From Saccharopolyspora indica (GTDB lineage Bacteria > Actinomycetota > Actinomycetes > Mycobacteriales > Pseudonocardiaceae): a stretch of 64,000 nucleotides of DNA. Both the position numbers and the translations under genes were made by a program. The stretch lies in contig NZ_JAQGLB010000024.1 of the NCBI RefSeq assembly GCF_027853965.1, forward strand, positions 51,262-115,261, written 5' to 3'. Below the pieces are notes generated by a model. The model had not been told where the DNA came from. It worked only from the letters and a program-made list of their open reading frames with translations, and ran no database searches. Below are positions 44,370-51,818 of this stretch, piece after piece (position 1 is the stretch's first letter; every line of letters begins with the position of its first letter).

Positions 44370-44479
44370 CCCACCATCCTCCGCGATGCCGTTCGGCTTC
44401 GGCTGCCCGGGCTACCGGTTCGCTCCCAGTCGTTGGGAAGACTCCGGAGCGTAGCCGGGAGTTCCTTATTCTGAGCTCC

Positions 44480-45346
44480 ATGACGGTGGTGGGCAGGCTG
44501 GGAACCGAGCGGACGACCTTCTCGGTCGAGTTCTTCCCGCCGCGCGACGACGAGGAAGAACGCGTGCTCTGGCGGGCGGTGCGCGAGCTGGAGCCGCTGG
44601 ATCCGGCGTTCGTGTCGGTGACCTACGGCGCGGGCGGGTCCAGCCGGGACCGGACCATCCGCACCACCGGGCGCATCGCGCAGGAGACCACCCTGACCCC
44701 GATGGCGCACCTGACCGCGGTCGACCACTCGGTGGCCGAGCTGCGCAACGTCATCGGCTGGTACGCCGCGTCCGGGGTGCGCAACGTGCTCGCGGTGCGC
44801 GGTGACCCGCCCGGCGATCCCAACGGCGAGTGGAACAGCCACCCGGACGGCCTCGAGCACGCCGAGGAGCTGGTGCGGCTCGTCCGCGAGCTCGGCGACT
44901 TCTGCGTCGGCGTGGCGGCCTTCCCGCACGGGCACCCGCGCTCGGCCGATCTCGGCACCGACGCCGACCACCTGGCCCGCAAGATCCGCGCCGGCGCGGG
45001 GTTCGCCATCGCCCAGCTGTTCCTGGAACCGGAGTACTTCCTGCGGCTGCGCGACCGGCTGGTCGCCCGGGGCTGCGACGCGCCGCTGCTGCCCGGGGTC
45101 ATGCCGATCACGACGCCGCGGGTGTTGGCGAAGTTCGGCGAGCTGGCCGGAGTTCCGGTGCCCGCGGCGATCTCCGACCGGCTGCTCCCGCTGGCCGACG
45201 ACCCGGCCGCGTTCCGGCAGGCCGGGGTGGAGGTGGTGACCCGCCTGTGCGAGCGCTTGATCGCCGAAGGCGTGCCCGCGCTGCACTTCTACACCCTCAA
45301 CCGCTCCAAAGCGACGCGCCAGGTGGTGGCCGACCTCGGCCTCTGA
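44480..45346 (+). CDS. metF: 5,10-methylenetetrahydrofolate reductase
   Basis: A 288-residue TIM-barrel flavoenzyme that reduces methylene-THF to methyl-THF for methionine synthesis. FSVEFFPPRD (catalytic Glu), VSVTYGAGGSSRDRT, LAVRGDPPGD, the FAIAQLFLEPEYF stretch and terminal HFYTLNR are characteristic. The ATG at 44480 is 7 nt after TATTCT and lacks a ribosome binding site (leaderless). It is divergent from idsA and ends before a palindrome. Confidence 0.95.
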   Translation: MTVVGRLGTERTTFSVEFFPPRDDEEERVLWRAVRELEPLDPAFVSVTYGAGGSSRDRTIRTTGRIAQETTLTPMAHLTAVDHSVAELRNVIGWYAASGVRNVLAVRGDPPGDPNGEWNSHPDGLEHAEELVRLVRELGDFCVGVAAFPHGHPRSADLGTDADHLARKIRAGAGFAIAQLFLEPEYFLRLRDRLVARGCDAPLLPGVMPITTPRVLAKFGELAGVPVPAAISDRLLPLADDPAAFRQAGVEVVTRLCERLIAEGVPALHFYTLNRSKATRQVVADLGL

Positions 45347-45366
45347 CCTCCGTCACCCGGGTGATG

Positions 45367-45388
45367 GTCAATTTCGTACGAAATTGAC
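45367..45388. repeat. 22-bp perfect palindrome (GTCAATTTCG family, copy 2)
   Basis: Perfect palindrome GTCAATTTCGT / ACGAAATTGAC, identical to the core at 29215-29240. Outer flanks CGTCACCCGGGTG and CACCGGGTGACG are also inverted, so a longer stem can form. It separates convergent metF and lppM-like genes. Confidence 0.8.
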
Positions 45389-45410
45389 GCAGCACCGGGT
45401 GACGGCACCG

Positions 45411-46079
45411 TCAGGCGTTCTGCTCCGCGCGGTTGCGGAGGTGGGTGCGCAGGGCCAGCACCGCCACCAGCGCGGCCGCGATGAAGGTGAGCGCGCCGAC
45501 CAGCAGCGCCCAGCCGATCCAGTCGCCGCCCGAGGCGTTCGAGTACTGGTAGATCGCCGACAGCTCGGTGACCGTGCCCGGCTCCAGCGACCAGGCCACG
45601 GTGCCCGCCGATTCCTGGCCGTTGGTGTTGGTGATCTCGCCCGGCGCGCTGACCTTGAGGTCCACCGCGGAATCGGTGTCGGCCAGCGGGGTCAGGTCCA
45701 CCGAGCCGTCGACGATCACCAGCGAGCCGGAGCGGGACAGGTTCAGCCGGTACCGGGAGTCGGACTGGCTCAGCGCGCCGGCGAGGCTCTCGACCTCCGC
45801 GAAGCTCAGGTCGCGGAAGGACAACCGGGAGCCGACGCGGTTCTCGGCGCGGAACGGCACGACCTCGACCCGGTCGGCCAGCGCGTCCGGCGGCCGCAGC
45901 TCGAACGGCACCTGGCCGTCGAGGGACTCGGTGGTCACCAGCACCTCGCCGGACACCAGGTCCTCGCCGGAGACGTTCAGCGAGGCGTTGACGCGCAGGC
46001 ACCCGCCGAGCAGCGTGCCGAGCACGGTGATCAGCACCAGCAGCGATGCCGCGCGGCGGCGCGGTCCGGTGGCCTCCAC
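45411..46079 (-). CDS. lppM: LppM-like lipoprotein
   Basis: A 222-residue lipoprotein. The signal peptide ends GTLLGGC (Cys27), followed by a beta-rich LppM domain and a C-terminal transmembrane helix (GWALLVGALTFIAAALVAVLAL, about 187-208), so it is held at both ends. Same position relative to metF as mycobacterial Rv2171, whose domain binds phosphatidylinositol mannosides (recalled). GTG at 46079 is a weak start without a clear ribosome binding site. Confidence 0.85.
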   Translation of the reverse strand: MEATGPRRRAASLLVLITVLGTLLGGCLRVNASLNVSGEDLVSGEVLVTTESLDGQVPFELRPPDALADRVEVVPFRAENRVGSRLSFRDLSFAEVESLAGALSQSDSRYRLNLSRSGSLVIVDGSVDLTPLADTDSAVDLKVSAPGEITNTNGQESAGTVAWSLEPGTVTELSAIYQYSNASGGDWIGWALLVGALTFIAAALVAVLALRTHLRNRAEQNA

Positions 46080-46177
46080 GTGGGCGATCTTCGCATCCGG
46101 CGGCCGATTTTGCCGACCGCGAAACCCCTCTCGTCGCAGTGGCGTGCCGCGCGGTTCCGCGCGATAGCGTGACGGGC

Positions 46178-47857
46178 ATGGGAGTTGACCACGACGGCGT
46201 GCACGAGATCAGCGACCGGTTCGTCGACGAGCTGGCCGCGCTCGACCCGATCGCCGCTACCTACCTGGGCGTGCCAGGTGGCGAAGCAGAACTGACCGAT
46301 TACTCGCCGGACGGCCACCGGGCCCGGGCCGAGCTGGCCCGCCGCAGCCTGGCGGCGGTGGAGGCGGCCGAGCCGCGCGACGACTCGGAGCGCATCGCGC
46401 AGGCGGTGTTCACCGAGCGGGTGGGGCTGGACCTGGAGCTGCACGAGATCGGCGCGGACATGTCCGCGCTGAACGTGATCGCCTCGCCGGCCCAGGAGCT
46501 GCGGCAGGTCTTCGACCTGATGCCGACCGACACCCCGGAGCAGTGGCGGACCATCGCCCGCCGGCTGTCGGTGATGCCCGAGGCGCTGCTGGGCCTGCGC
46601 GCCGGTCTGCTGTCGGCGGCCGCGGACGGCAACGTGTCGGCGGTGCGGCAGGTCACCAAGGTCGCCGAGCAGTGCGACACCTGGTCCGGGCGCGGCGGTC
46701 AGTCGTTCTTCGCGGCGATGGTGGCGCGCGCCGAGGGCGTGGACGAACCGCTGCGCCGCGATCTCGACGCGGCGGCCGAATCGGCGGCGGAGGCCTACGC
46801 CGGGTTCGCCGACTTCCTGCGCGGCGACCTGCTGCCGAAGGCACCGGAGAAGGACGCCGTCGGCGAGGAGCGGTACCGGTTGTGGTCGCGGTACTTCACC
46901 GGTGCCCGGCTCGACCTGCGCGAGGCCTACGAGTGGGGCTGGGCGGAGTTCGCGGGCATCGAGGCGGAGATGAAGGAGATCGCGAACCGGATCAAGCCGG
47001 GCGCGACGCTGGCCGAGGCCGCCGCGGTGCTCGACGCCGACCCGCGCTACCAGGTGCGCGGCCAGCGCGCCTTCGAGGAGTGGATGCAGCGGCTGTCCGA
47101 TCAGGCGCTGCGGGACCTGCGCGGCACGCACTTCGACATCCCGGACGCGCTGATGGAACTGGAGTGCCGCATCGCGCCGCCGGGCGGCGGCGTCGGCGCC
47201 TACTACACCGGGCCCACCGACGACTTCTCCCGGCCCGGCCGGATGTGGTGGTCGGTGGCCGCCGACAAGGAGGACTTCCCGACCTGGCGCGAGGTGTCCA
47301 CCGTGTACCACGAGGGCGTCCCCGGGCACCACCTGCAGGTGGCGACCGCGGTGCACGAAGCGCAGCGGCTGAACAAGTTCCAGCGGCTGGCCTGCTTCGT
47401 GTCCGGGCACGGCGAGGGCTGGGCGCTCTACGCCGAGCGCCTGATGCGCGAGCTGGGCTACCTGCAGGACGACGGCGACCTGCTGGGCATGCTCAACGAC
47501 CAGCTGTTCCGCGCGGCGCGCGTGGTCGTCGACATCGGGATGCACCTGGAGCTGGAGATCCCGGCGGGCACCGGCTTCCACGAGGGTGAGCGCTGGACGC
47601 CGGAGCTGGGCCTGGAGTTCATGCTGAACCGGACGATCACCGATCCGCACCACGTCCGCGACGAGATCGACCGCTACCTGGGCTGGCCCGGCCAGGCCCC
47701 GTCGTACAAGCTCGGCGAGCGCCTCTGGCGCGCGGCCCGCGACGGAGCGAAGCAGCGCCACGGCGCGAACTTCGACGTCAAGGAGTTCCACACGACGGCC
47801 CTCCGCATGGGCGGCATGGGCCTGGACACCCTCCGCGAACAGCTCGCGAAGCTCTGA
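46178..47857 (+). CDS. DUF885 family zinc peptidase-like protein
   Basis: A 559-residue protein of the DUF885 family, related to M32 carboxypeptidases. The motif YHEGVPGHH (near residue 378) has the zinc-binding HEXXH-like arrangement in the permuted form usual for the family, with a downstream GEGWALYAE supplying a third ligand. All-helical otherwise, with no signal peptide. The ATG at 46178 is 7 nt after TAGCGT (leaderless). Substrates are unknown. Confidence 0.88.
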   Translation: MGVDHDGVHEISDRFVDELAALDPIAATYLGVPGGEAELTDYSPDGHRARAELARRSLAAVEAAEPRDDSERIAQAVFTERVGLDLELHEIGADMSALNVIASPAQELRQVFDLMPTDTPEQWRTIARRLSVMPEALLGLRAGLLSAAADGNVSAVRQVTKVAEQCDTWSGRGGQSFFAAMVARAEGVDEPLRRDLDAAAESAAEAYAGFADFLRGDLLPKAPEKDAVGEERYRLWSRYFTGARLDLREAYEWGWAEFAGIEAEMKEIANRIKPGATLAEAAAVLDADPRYQVRGQRAFEEWMQRLSDQALRDLRGTHFDIPDALMELECRIAPPGGGVGAYYTGPTDDFSRPGRMWWSVAADKEDFPTWREVSTVYHEGVPGHHLQVATAVHEAQRLNKFQRLACFVSGHGEGWALYAERLMRELGYLQDDGDLLGMLNDQLFRAARVVVDIGMHLELEIPAGTGFHEGERWTPELGLEFMLNRTITDPHHVRDEIDRYLGWPGQAPSYKLGERLWRAARDGAKQRHGANFDVKEFHTTALRMGGMGLDTLREQLAKL

Positions 47858-47863
47858 GCGGCG

Positions 47864-47910
47864 GTGAAGGGCACCTTCAGGCGAGTTGCTTGCCTGAAGG
47901 TGCCCTTCAC
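47864..47910. repeat. 47-nt palindromic repeat, copy D
   Basis: The most perfect copy: 19-bp arms GTGAAGGGCACCTTCAGGC / GCCTGAAGGTGCCCTTCAC with a 9-nt loop GAGTTGCTT. It fills the gap between convergent DUF885 and lipase genes, 7 nt and 4 nt from their stops. Confidence 0.88.
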
Positions 47911-47913
47911 CTC

Positions 47914-48921
47914 TCACCAGGACGGGTGGTGCGCGGTGAGTTGGGCGCGGGCCGATGCTTGGTGGGCGTCGGTGCGCTCGGCTTGGCGCGCAGCGTCCTC
48001 GGTGGCGCGTTCGGCCGCTCGCTCGGCTTCGGCGACGTCCGGGGCTTCGCCGTCCAGGACGTCGGCGATGATGCTGGCCTGCGCGGCCATCGCCGATGCG
48101 AACGGGTGGTACGGCGCCGCGAACGGGCTCAGGCGCTGGCCGTTGATCCAGGCCGCGCCGCCGGTCGCGCAGGCGTCGTGGCCCAGCGACGGGCCGTAGG
48201 TGTCGACGAAGGTGACGCCGGTGCGCTCGGCAGCGCCGGCGATCGCGGCGTTGAGCTGCTGCTCGATCTCGTCGGCGTAGCTGTAGTCGCCGTCGGCGAT
48301 CGGGATGACGTCCGGGCAGTAGCCGCTGGGCGGCACGATGCGCGGGTAGCCGATGACCAGGATCCGGGCCCGCGGTGACCGCTCCTGCACGCCCCGCACG
48401 ACTTCCGCCACGCGGTGCCCGGTGATCTCGATGCGCCGCACGAGGTCGTCACCGCCGTCGACGGCGAAGTGCTCGCGGCACGGCGAGCCGACCGGGTCGG
48501 TGGCGCGCAGGCCGGAGCAGGTGGCGATGACGTCGCCGAAGACGCTGGAGTCGTTGCCGCCGATGCCGAGCGTGACCAGGTCCGTTTCCGGGGTGAGCGC
48601 GTCGAACTGCGGTCCGGAGTACCAGTCCTGGGCGCTCGTCATGTCCGTGGTGTCCGCGCCGCCGCAGCTGACGTCGGTGAACTCGGCGGGCCCGAGCTCG
48701 CGCGCCAGCAGCGCCGGGTAGTTGTTCGTGGACCGCCCGCACAGCAGCGGGTCCAGCCGCATCCACGGGATCAGCGGGCCGGAGGTGAACGAGTCGCCGA
48801 GGGCGACGTAGTGCTGGTACGCGGGCTCGTCGGCCGCCGCCGGGACGACGCTCAGGGAGAGCCCCGCCAGCACCGACAACGCGATTCCGCCCGCTCTGCG
48901 GAGCGCTCCCACCCGGCCCAT
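47914..48921 (-). CDS. Secreted SGNH-type lipase/esterase
   Basis: A 335-residue exported hydrolase. After a signal peptide ending near AAADEP the SGNH blocks appear: GDSFTSG (Ser nucleophile), the Gly block at SCGGADT, GIGGNDSS (Asn) and the C-terminal PYHPFASAMAAQA (His). Several cysteines suggest disulfides, as in Streptomyces lipases of this group. A basic/acidic Ala-rich helix follows the domain. ATG at 48921 follows GGAGG; an ATG four codons upstream is possible. Confidence 0.9.
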   Translation of the reverse strand: MGRVGALRRAGGIALSVLAGLSLSVVPAAADEPAYQHYVALGDSFTSGPLIPWMRLDPLLCGRSTNNYPALLARELGPAEFTDVSCGGADTTDMTSAQDWYSGPQFDALTPETDLVTLGIGGNDSSVFGDVIATCSGLRATDPVGSPCREHFAVDGGDDLVRRIEITGHRVAEVVRGVQERSPRARILVIGYPRIVPPSGYCPDVIPIADGDYSYADEIEQQLNAAIAGAAERTGVTFVDTYGPSLGHDACATGGAAWINGQRLSPFAAPYHPFASAMAAQASIIADVLDGEAPDVAEAERAAERATEDAARQAERTDAHQASARAQLTAHHPSW

Positions 48922-49031
48922 CGGCACCTCCACCGTCGCTACCTGCTGGTAACGCAGTGAAGACGATCACCGGGTGATCGGCAAGGATTTCGTGAAAGTG
49001 CTTCGGATTTTGCTCCGTGCGCGTGACCCGA

Positions 49032-49601
49032 TCAGCGCTCTTCGAGCGGCAGCGGGCGGCCGAGCACGGCGAACGGGCGCGGATCGCCGGTGAACCGGTA
49101 GTTGCGCAGCACGTCGGTGAAGCCGACCCGGCGGTACAGCCGCCAGGCGCGCGTCGGGCCCTCCGGGGTGGACAGCAGGACCTTGTCGCCCGGGGCGTCG
49201 GTCAGCAGCTGGCGCAGGACCCGCTCGCCGATGCCCGCGCCCTGACCGGCCGGGTGCACGTGCAGCTCGGTCAGCTCGAAGTAGTCGTCCAGCCAGTCGC
49301 CGATCTCGGTCCCGCTGCTGAGCAGGCCGCGCCGGACCTGCTCGTGCCACCACTGGCCCGGGGCGCCGAGGTAGCCGTAGCCGATGCCGATGAGCTGGTC
49401 CTGCTCGCTGAACGCGCCGATGCAGCGCCAGCCCGCGCGCTGCATGTGCGCCGACCACATCGGGGCGCGCTGCTGGGCGGTGGCGGGCGGGTAGCCCATC
49501 GCGGTCACGTAGATCTGCAGGGCTTCGGGCAGCCGGGCCTGGAACTGGTCGGCGGTCAGCTCGGCGATCCGGTCACAGCGGGGCGGCGGGGCGGCGGTCA
49601 C
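49032..49601 (-). CDS. GNAT N-acetyltransferase
   Basis: A 189-residue acetyltransferase. The acetyl-CoA-binding part reads TELHVHPAGQGAGIGERVLRQLL, with the Q/RxxGxG/A loop in GQGAGIG, and YRRVGF near the end. It corresponds to the mycobacterial gene Rv2170 located beyond lppM. GTG at 49601 is 6 nt after TAGTGT on the minus strand, a leaderless pattern. Substrate unknown; lysine or small-amine acetylation is possible. Confidence 0.87.
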   Translation of the reverse strand: MTAAPPPRCDRIAELTADQFQARLPEALQIYVTAMGYPPATAQQRAPMWSAHMQRAGWRCIGAFSEQDQLIGIGYGYLGAPGQWWHEQVRRGLLSSGTEIGDWLDDYFELTELHVHPAGQGAGIGERVLRQLLTDAPGDKVLLSTPEGPTRAWRLYRRVGFTDVLRNYRFTGDPRPFAVLGRPLPLEER

Positions 49602-49745
49602 GGCCGAACACTAGCCGGTTCCGGGCGGGCGGTCGTTCCTGGCGTGCCCTCCGGGTGGTGAGGCGGTCACCGCGTGTTCGATTCGCCCCTTCGGGTGATC
49701 ATCTTCGCTGGTAGTGACTCGAACAGGTGAGCTATGGCGCATTGC

Positions 49746-49774
49746 TTGAGTCGATCGGCCTGGCGCGCTAATCT
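49746..49774 (+). promoter_or_regulatory. Promoter of the HEPN operon
   Basis: TTGAGT at 49746, 17-nt spacer, TAATCT at 49769. The predicted start near 49781 places the LexA box directly over the initial transcribed bases. Confidence 0.55.
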
Positions 49775-49782
49775 GAAGGTGT

Positions 49783-49798
49783 TCGAACACGGGTTCGA
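49783..49798. promoter_or_regulatory. LexA (SOS) box of the HEPN operon
   Basis: TCGAAC-ACGG-GTTCGA is a perfect 16-bp match to the actinobacterial SOS box TCGAAC-N4-GTTCGA. It begins 8 nt after the -10 box. A separate palindrome GTTCGAAC at 49808-49815 may assist. Between 49602 and 49955 no further gene is seen. Confidence 0.85.
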
Positions 49799-49955
49799 TG
49801 GACTCCAGTTCGAACGCAAGGTCCGGCGGTGGGGTGGGGGAAGCACTCCGCCGCCGGGCCTGCCGCCTCGGACCTGCTGGCCGGCGAAGGACGCCGGGCA
49901 GCGCGCGGTGCCCGGGTGGGCGTGGACGGCTTCGTCGTTGCAGAGGAGAGCGCCG

Positions 49956-50402
49956 ATGTCTTTTTCCACCGATCTCTCGATTCCCGCTCCGCGGAGCTCC
50001 GTGGAGGACCAGGGCCCGACCCCCGAGGCGGAAACCCCGGCGGGTTCGCTGTCGTTGCTGCTCAACGCGCGGACCTGCCTGCACGAAGCGGAGCAGGCGG
50101 ACCGGCCCGGTGAGCGGTACGCCGCCGCCCACGTGGCCGCGTTGCGCGCGGCCACCGCGGTGGTGGTGGCCCGCTCCTGGCAGCGCGAGCGGAGCCGGCC
50201 GGCCAGCGTGTGGACGCTGTTAACCGGGGCCGCCCCCGAACTGCGGGAGTGGGCGGCCTACTTCGCGGCGCGATCGGACCGGCGCGCGGCCGCCGAGGCC
50301 GGAGTGCCGACGATCACCTGGCTCGACGCCGACGGCCTGTTGGCGCGCAGCCGGGAATTCCTGGACATAGTCGGGCGAAGCTTGTTGGGGGTGGCGCGGT
50401 GA
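49956..50402 (+). CDS. HEPN-domain protein (SAV_6107 type), SOS-controlled
   Basis: A 148-residue helical protein of the SAV_6107-like HEPN family. The segment GERYAAAHVAALRAATAVVV contains R54-X4-H59, the RX4-6H motif of HEPN ribonucleases. It has a disordered N-terminus (residues 1-30) and no membrane segment. ATG at 49956 follows GAGGAGAG. A perfect LexA box and promoter lie upstream, with a leader of about 175 nt. It is coupled by GTGA to the next gene. HEPN proteins often cut RNA as toxins or defence effectors; whether this one does is unknown. Confidence 0.83.
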   Translation: MSFSTDLSIPAPRSSVEDQGPTPEAETPAGSLSLLLNARTCLHEAEQADRPGERYAAAHVAALRAATAVVVARSWQRERSRPASVWTLLTGAAPELREWAAYFAARSDRRAAAEAGVPTITWLDADGLLARSREFLDIVGRSLLGVAR

Positions 50403-51169
50403 ACGGCACTGACTTGGGACTGGACTACGGGCGGATGCTGGACCTGCTCGGCATCGAGGCGCAGTTGCTCACCGCGGCGACGCACGACGCGCACCCGGAC
50501 GCACCGGTGTGGAGCGCTTCCGGGCGGACGCTGGGGCAGACCGTCCGGCACCTGGGTGATCTGTGCGAGGACGCGCTGTGCTGGCTGGGATCGGCGGAGG
50601 TCGAGCGGCCGTGGCAGCTGCCGGACCGGCCCGAGCTGCGCGAGGTGACCAGCCGGTTCGCGGTCCGGTTGGCCGGGCTGCTGGCGGAGTTCGGTTCCCG
50701 GCCGCCGCACGACCCGTGCCCGACCTGGTGGCCGGAGCAGCACGAGGTGCGGTTCTGGCTGCGCCGGGTGCTGCACGCCACCACGGTGCACCGGGTGGAC
50801 GTGCAGACCGCCGCGGGGGTGGAGCGGACCGAGATCGAAGCCGACGTGGCGGTCGACGGCATCGACGAGGTGCTGCGGGCGTGGTTCGGCTACCGGCTGC
50901 ACGCCCTCGGCATCACGGCGAGCCGCGCCTGCTCGGTGGGCGTGCACGTGGCCGGCCGCAACTGGCTGGTCACCGCGGACCAGCGCGGTACCGCCGTGGT
51001 CGGCTCGGACGACGTGGCGGCCACGACGCCGGATGCGGTGGTGGGCGGTGACGCGGCGGCGGTCTACCTGTGGATGTGGGGCCGGTTGCCGAACCGCGCG
51101 GTGGAGATCAGCGGCGATCCGGACGCGGTGGCCCAGCTGTGGGGGCTGCTCCAGCTCGCCATCCGCTGA
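50399..51169 (+). CDS. DinB-like / mycothiol-dependent maleylpyruvate isomerase family protein (TIGR03083-type)
   Basis: A 256-residue protein with the four-helix DinB-like fold of the mycothiol-dependent isomerase group: QTVRHLGDLCEDALCWLG holds the first metal-type histidine region, and HRVDVQ the second; a C-terminal domain (HVAGRNWLVT, PDAVVGGDAAAVYLWMWGR) completes the TIGR03083 layout. GTG at 50399 overlaps the HEPN stop, so it shares the SOS promoter. It may use mycothiol to act on a small electrophile (family inference). Confidence 0.82.
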   Translation: MNGTDLGLDYGRMLDLLGIEAQLLTAATHDAHPDAPVWSASGRTLGQTVRHLGDLCEDALCWLGSAEVERPWQLPDRPELREVTSRFAVRLAGLLAEFGSRPPHDPCPTWWPEQHEVRFWLRRVLHATTVHRVDVQTAAGVERTEIEADVAVDGIDEVLRAWFGYRLHALGITASRACSVGVHVAGRNWLVTADQRGTAVVGSDDVAATTPDAVVGGDAAAVYLWMWGRLPNRAVEISGDPDAVAQLWGLLQLAIR

Positions 51170-51205
51170 TCGCGGAAACCGTTGCACCGCAGGTGCTCCG
51201 GAGCT

Positions 51206-51235
51206 GCCCGGCCTCGTTCCTGCGCGAGGCCGGGC
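51206..51235 (+). terminator. Terminator of the HEPN operon
   Basis: 11-bp perfect arms GCCCGGCCTCG / CGAGGCCGGGC with an 8-nt loop, followed by TTTCC. It also closes the convergent small gene. Confidence 0.85.
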
Positions 51236-51246
51236 TTTCCGGAGCA

Positions 51247-51456
51247 TTACTCCCAGAGGGAGAAGAGCGCGGCGAGCAGCAGCATCGAGATCAGGAAGGC
51301 CGCGTAGAAGACGAGGACCGTGACCAGCGCGGAACTGATGATCGCGCCTGCCAGCCGCCAGCCGTTCCGCCAGCCGTGCCGTCGCACCTTGCGGTGGAAG
51401 GTCCAGCCGCCCGCCGCCAGTGCGACGGCGAACATGGAGATCGAGTACGGGTTCAC
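51247..51456 (-). CDS. Small membrane protein, paralogue A
   Basis: A 69-residue protein with two transmembrane helices joined by a basic loop (HRKVRRHGWRNGWR). Its sequence parallels the neighbour at 51558 throughout (AAGG[WF]T, RHGW..GW, S.AL..VL.[FY]AA). GTG at 51456 lies 6 nt after GATACT on the minus strand. No family recognised. The pair probably arose by tandem duplication. Confidence 0.65.
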   Translation of the reverse strand: MNPYSISMFAVALAAGGWTFHRKVRRHGWRNGWRLAGAIISSALVTVLVFYAAFLISMLLLAALFSLWE

Positions 51457-51557
51457 GCGCCGAGTATCGATCAGCGCTCGCTCGATGATCGGGAAACGCT
51501 CGATTTTCCGGGGCGGAGTCGCTCTCGCGCGGCGAGCCGCAACGCCGTGTCCGGCGT

Positions 51558-51764
51558 TCAGGCGATGACGAAGAGGAGTGCGAGCACCAAGATCATGATC
51601 GTGTACGCCGCGAAGTAGGTGAGGACGCCGACCAGTGCAGCGCCGGAGACGAGGCCCGAGAAGTGCCAGCCGCCCTGCCAGCCGTGGCGTTTCGCGAGGC
51701 GGCGCAGGGTGAAGCCGCCTGCGGCGAACGCCATTGCCAGCAGCACGGCCTGGTGCAGATCCAT
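51558..51764 (-). CDS. Small membrane protein, paralogue B
   Basis: A 68-residue, two-helix protein related to the 51247 gene along its whole length (MAFAAGGFTLRRLAKRHGWQ and GAALVGVLTYFAAYTIMILV). ATG at 51764 lies 6 nt after GATAGT on the minus strand, a match to the GATACT box of the paralogue. Such twins could form an antiparallel pair like small multidrug or membrane-stress proteins, but there is no evidence for this. Confidence 0.65.
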   Translation of the reverse strand: MDLHQAVLLAMAFAAGGFTLRRLAKRHGWQGGWHFSGLVSGAALVGVLTYFAAYTIMILVLALLFVIA

Positions 51765-51818
51765 GCCCGGACTATCGCTCAACGTGCCGCTTTCGATACC
51801 GGATCATCACCACCGACG

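Noticed and set aside
41776..44481. 901-codon frame joining the desaturase and the antisense of idsA
   Set aside because: The idsA frame has both aspartate-rich motifs, and the desaturase starts at 43242 with a proper FAD motif. The join is frame coincidence.
49661..49740. Possible tRNA suggested by a GTTCGATTC T-loop-like sequence
   Set aside because: The flanking bases do not form a T stem, and no acceptor or anticodon arm can be placed within 75 nt. It is probably part of the gap before the SOS promoter.
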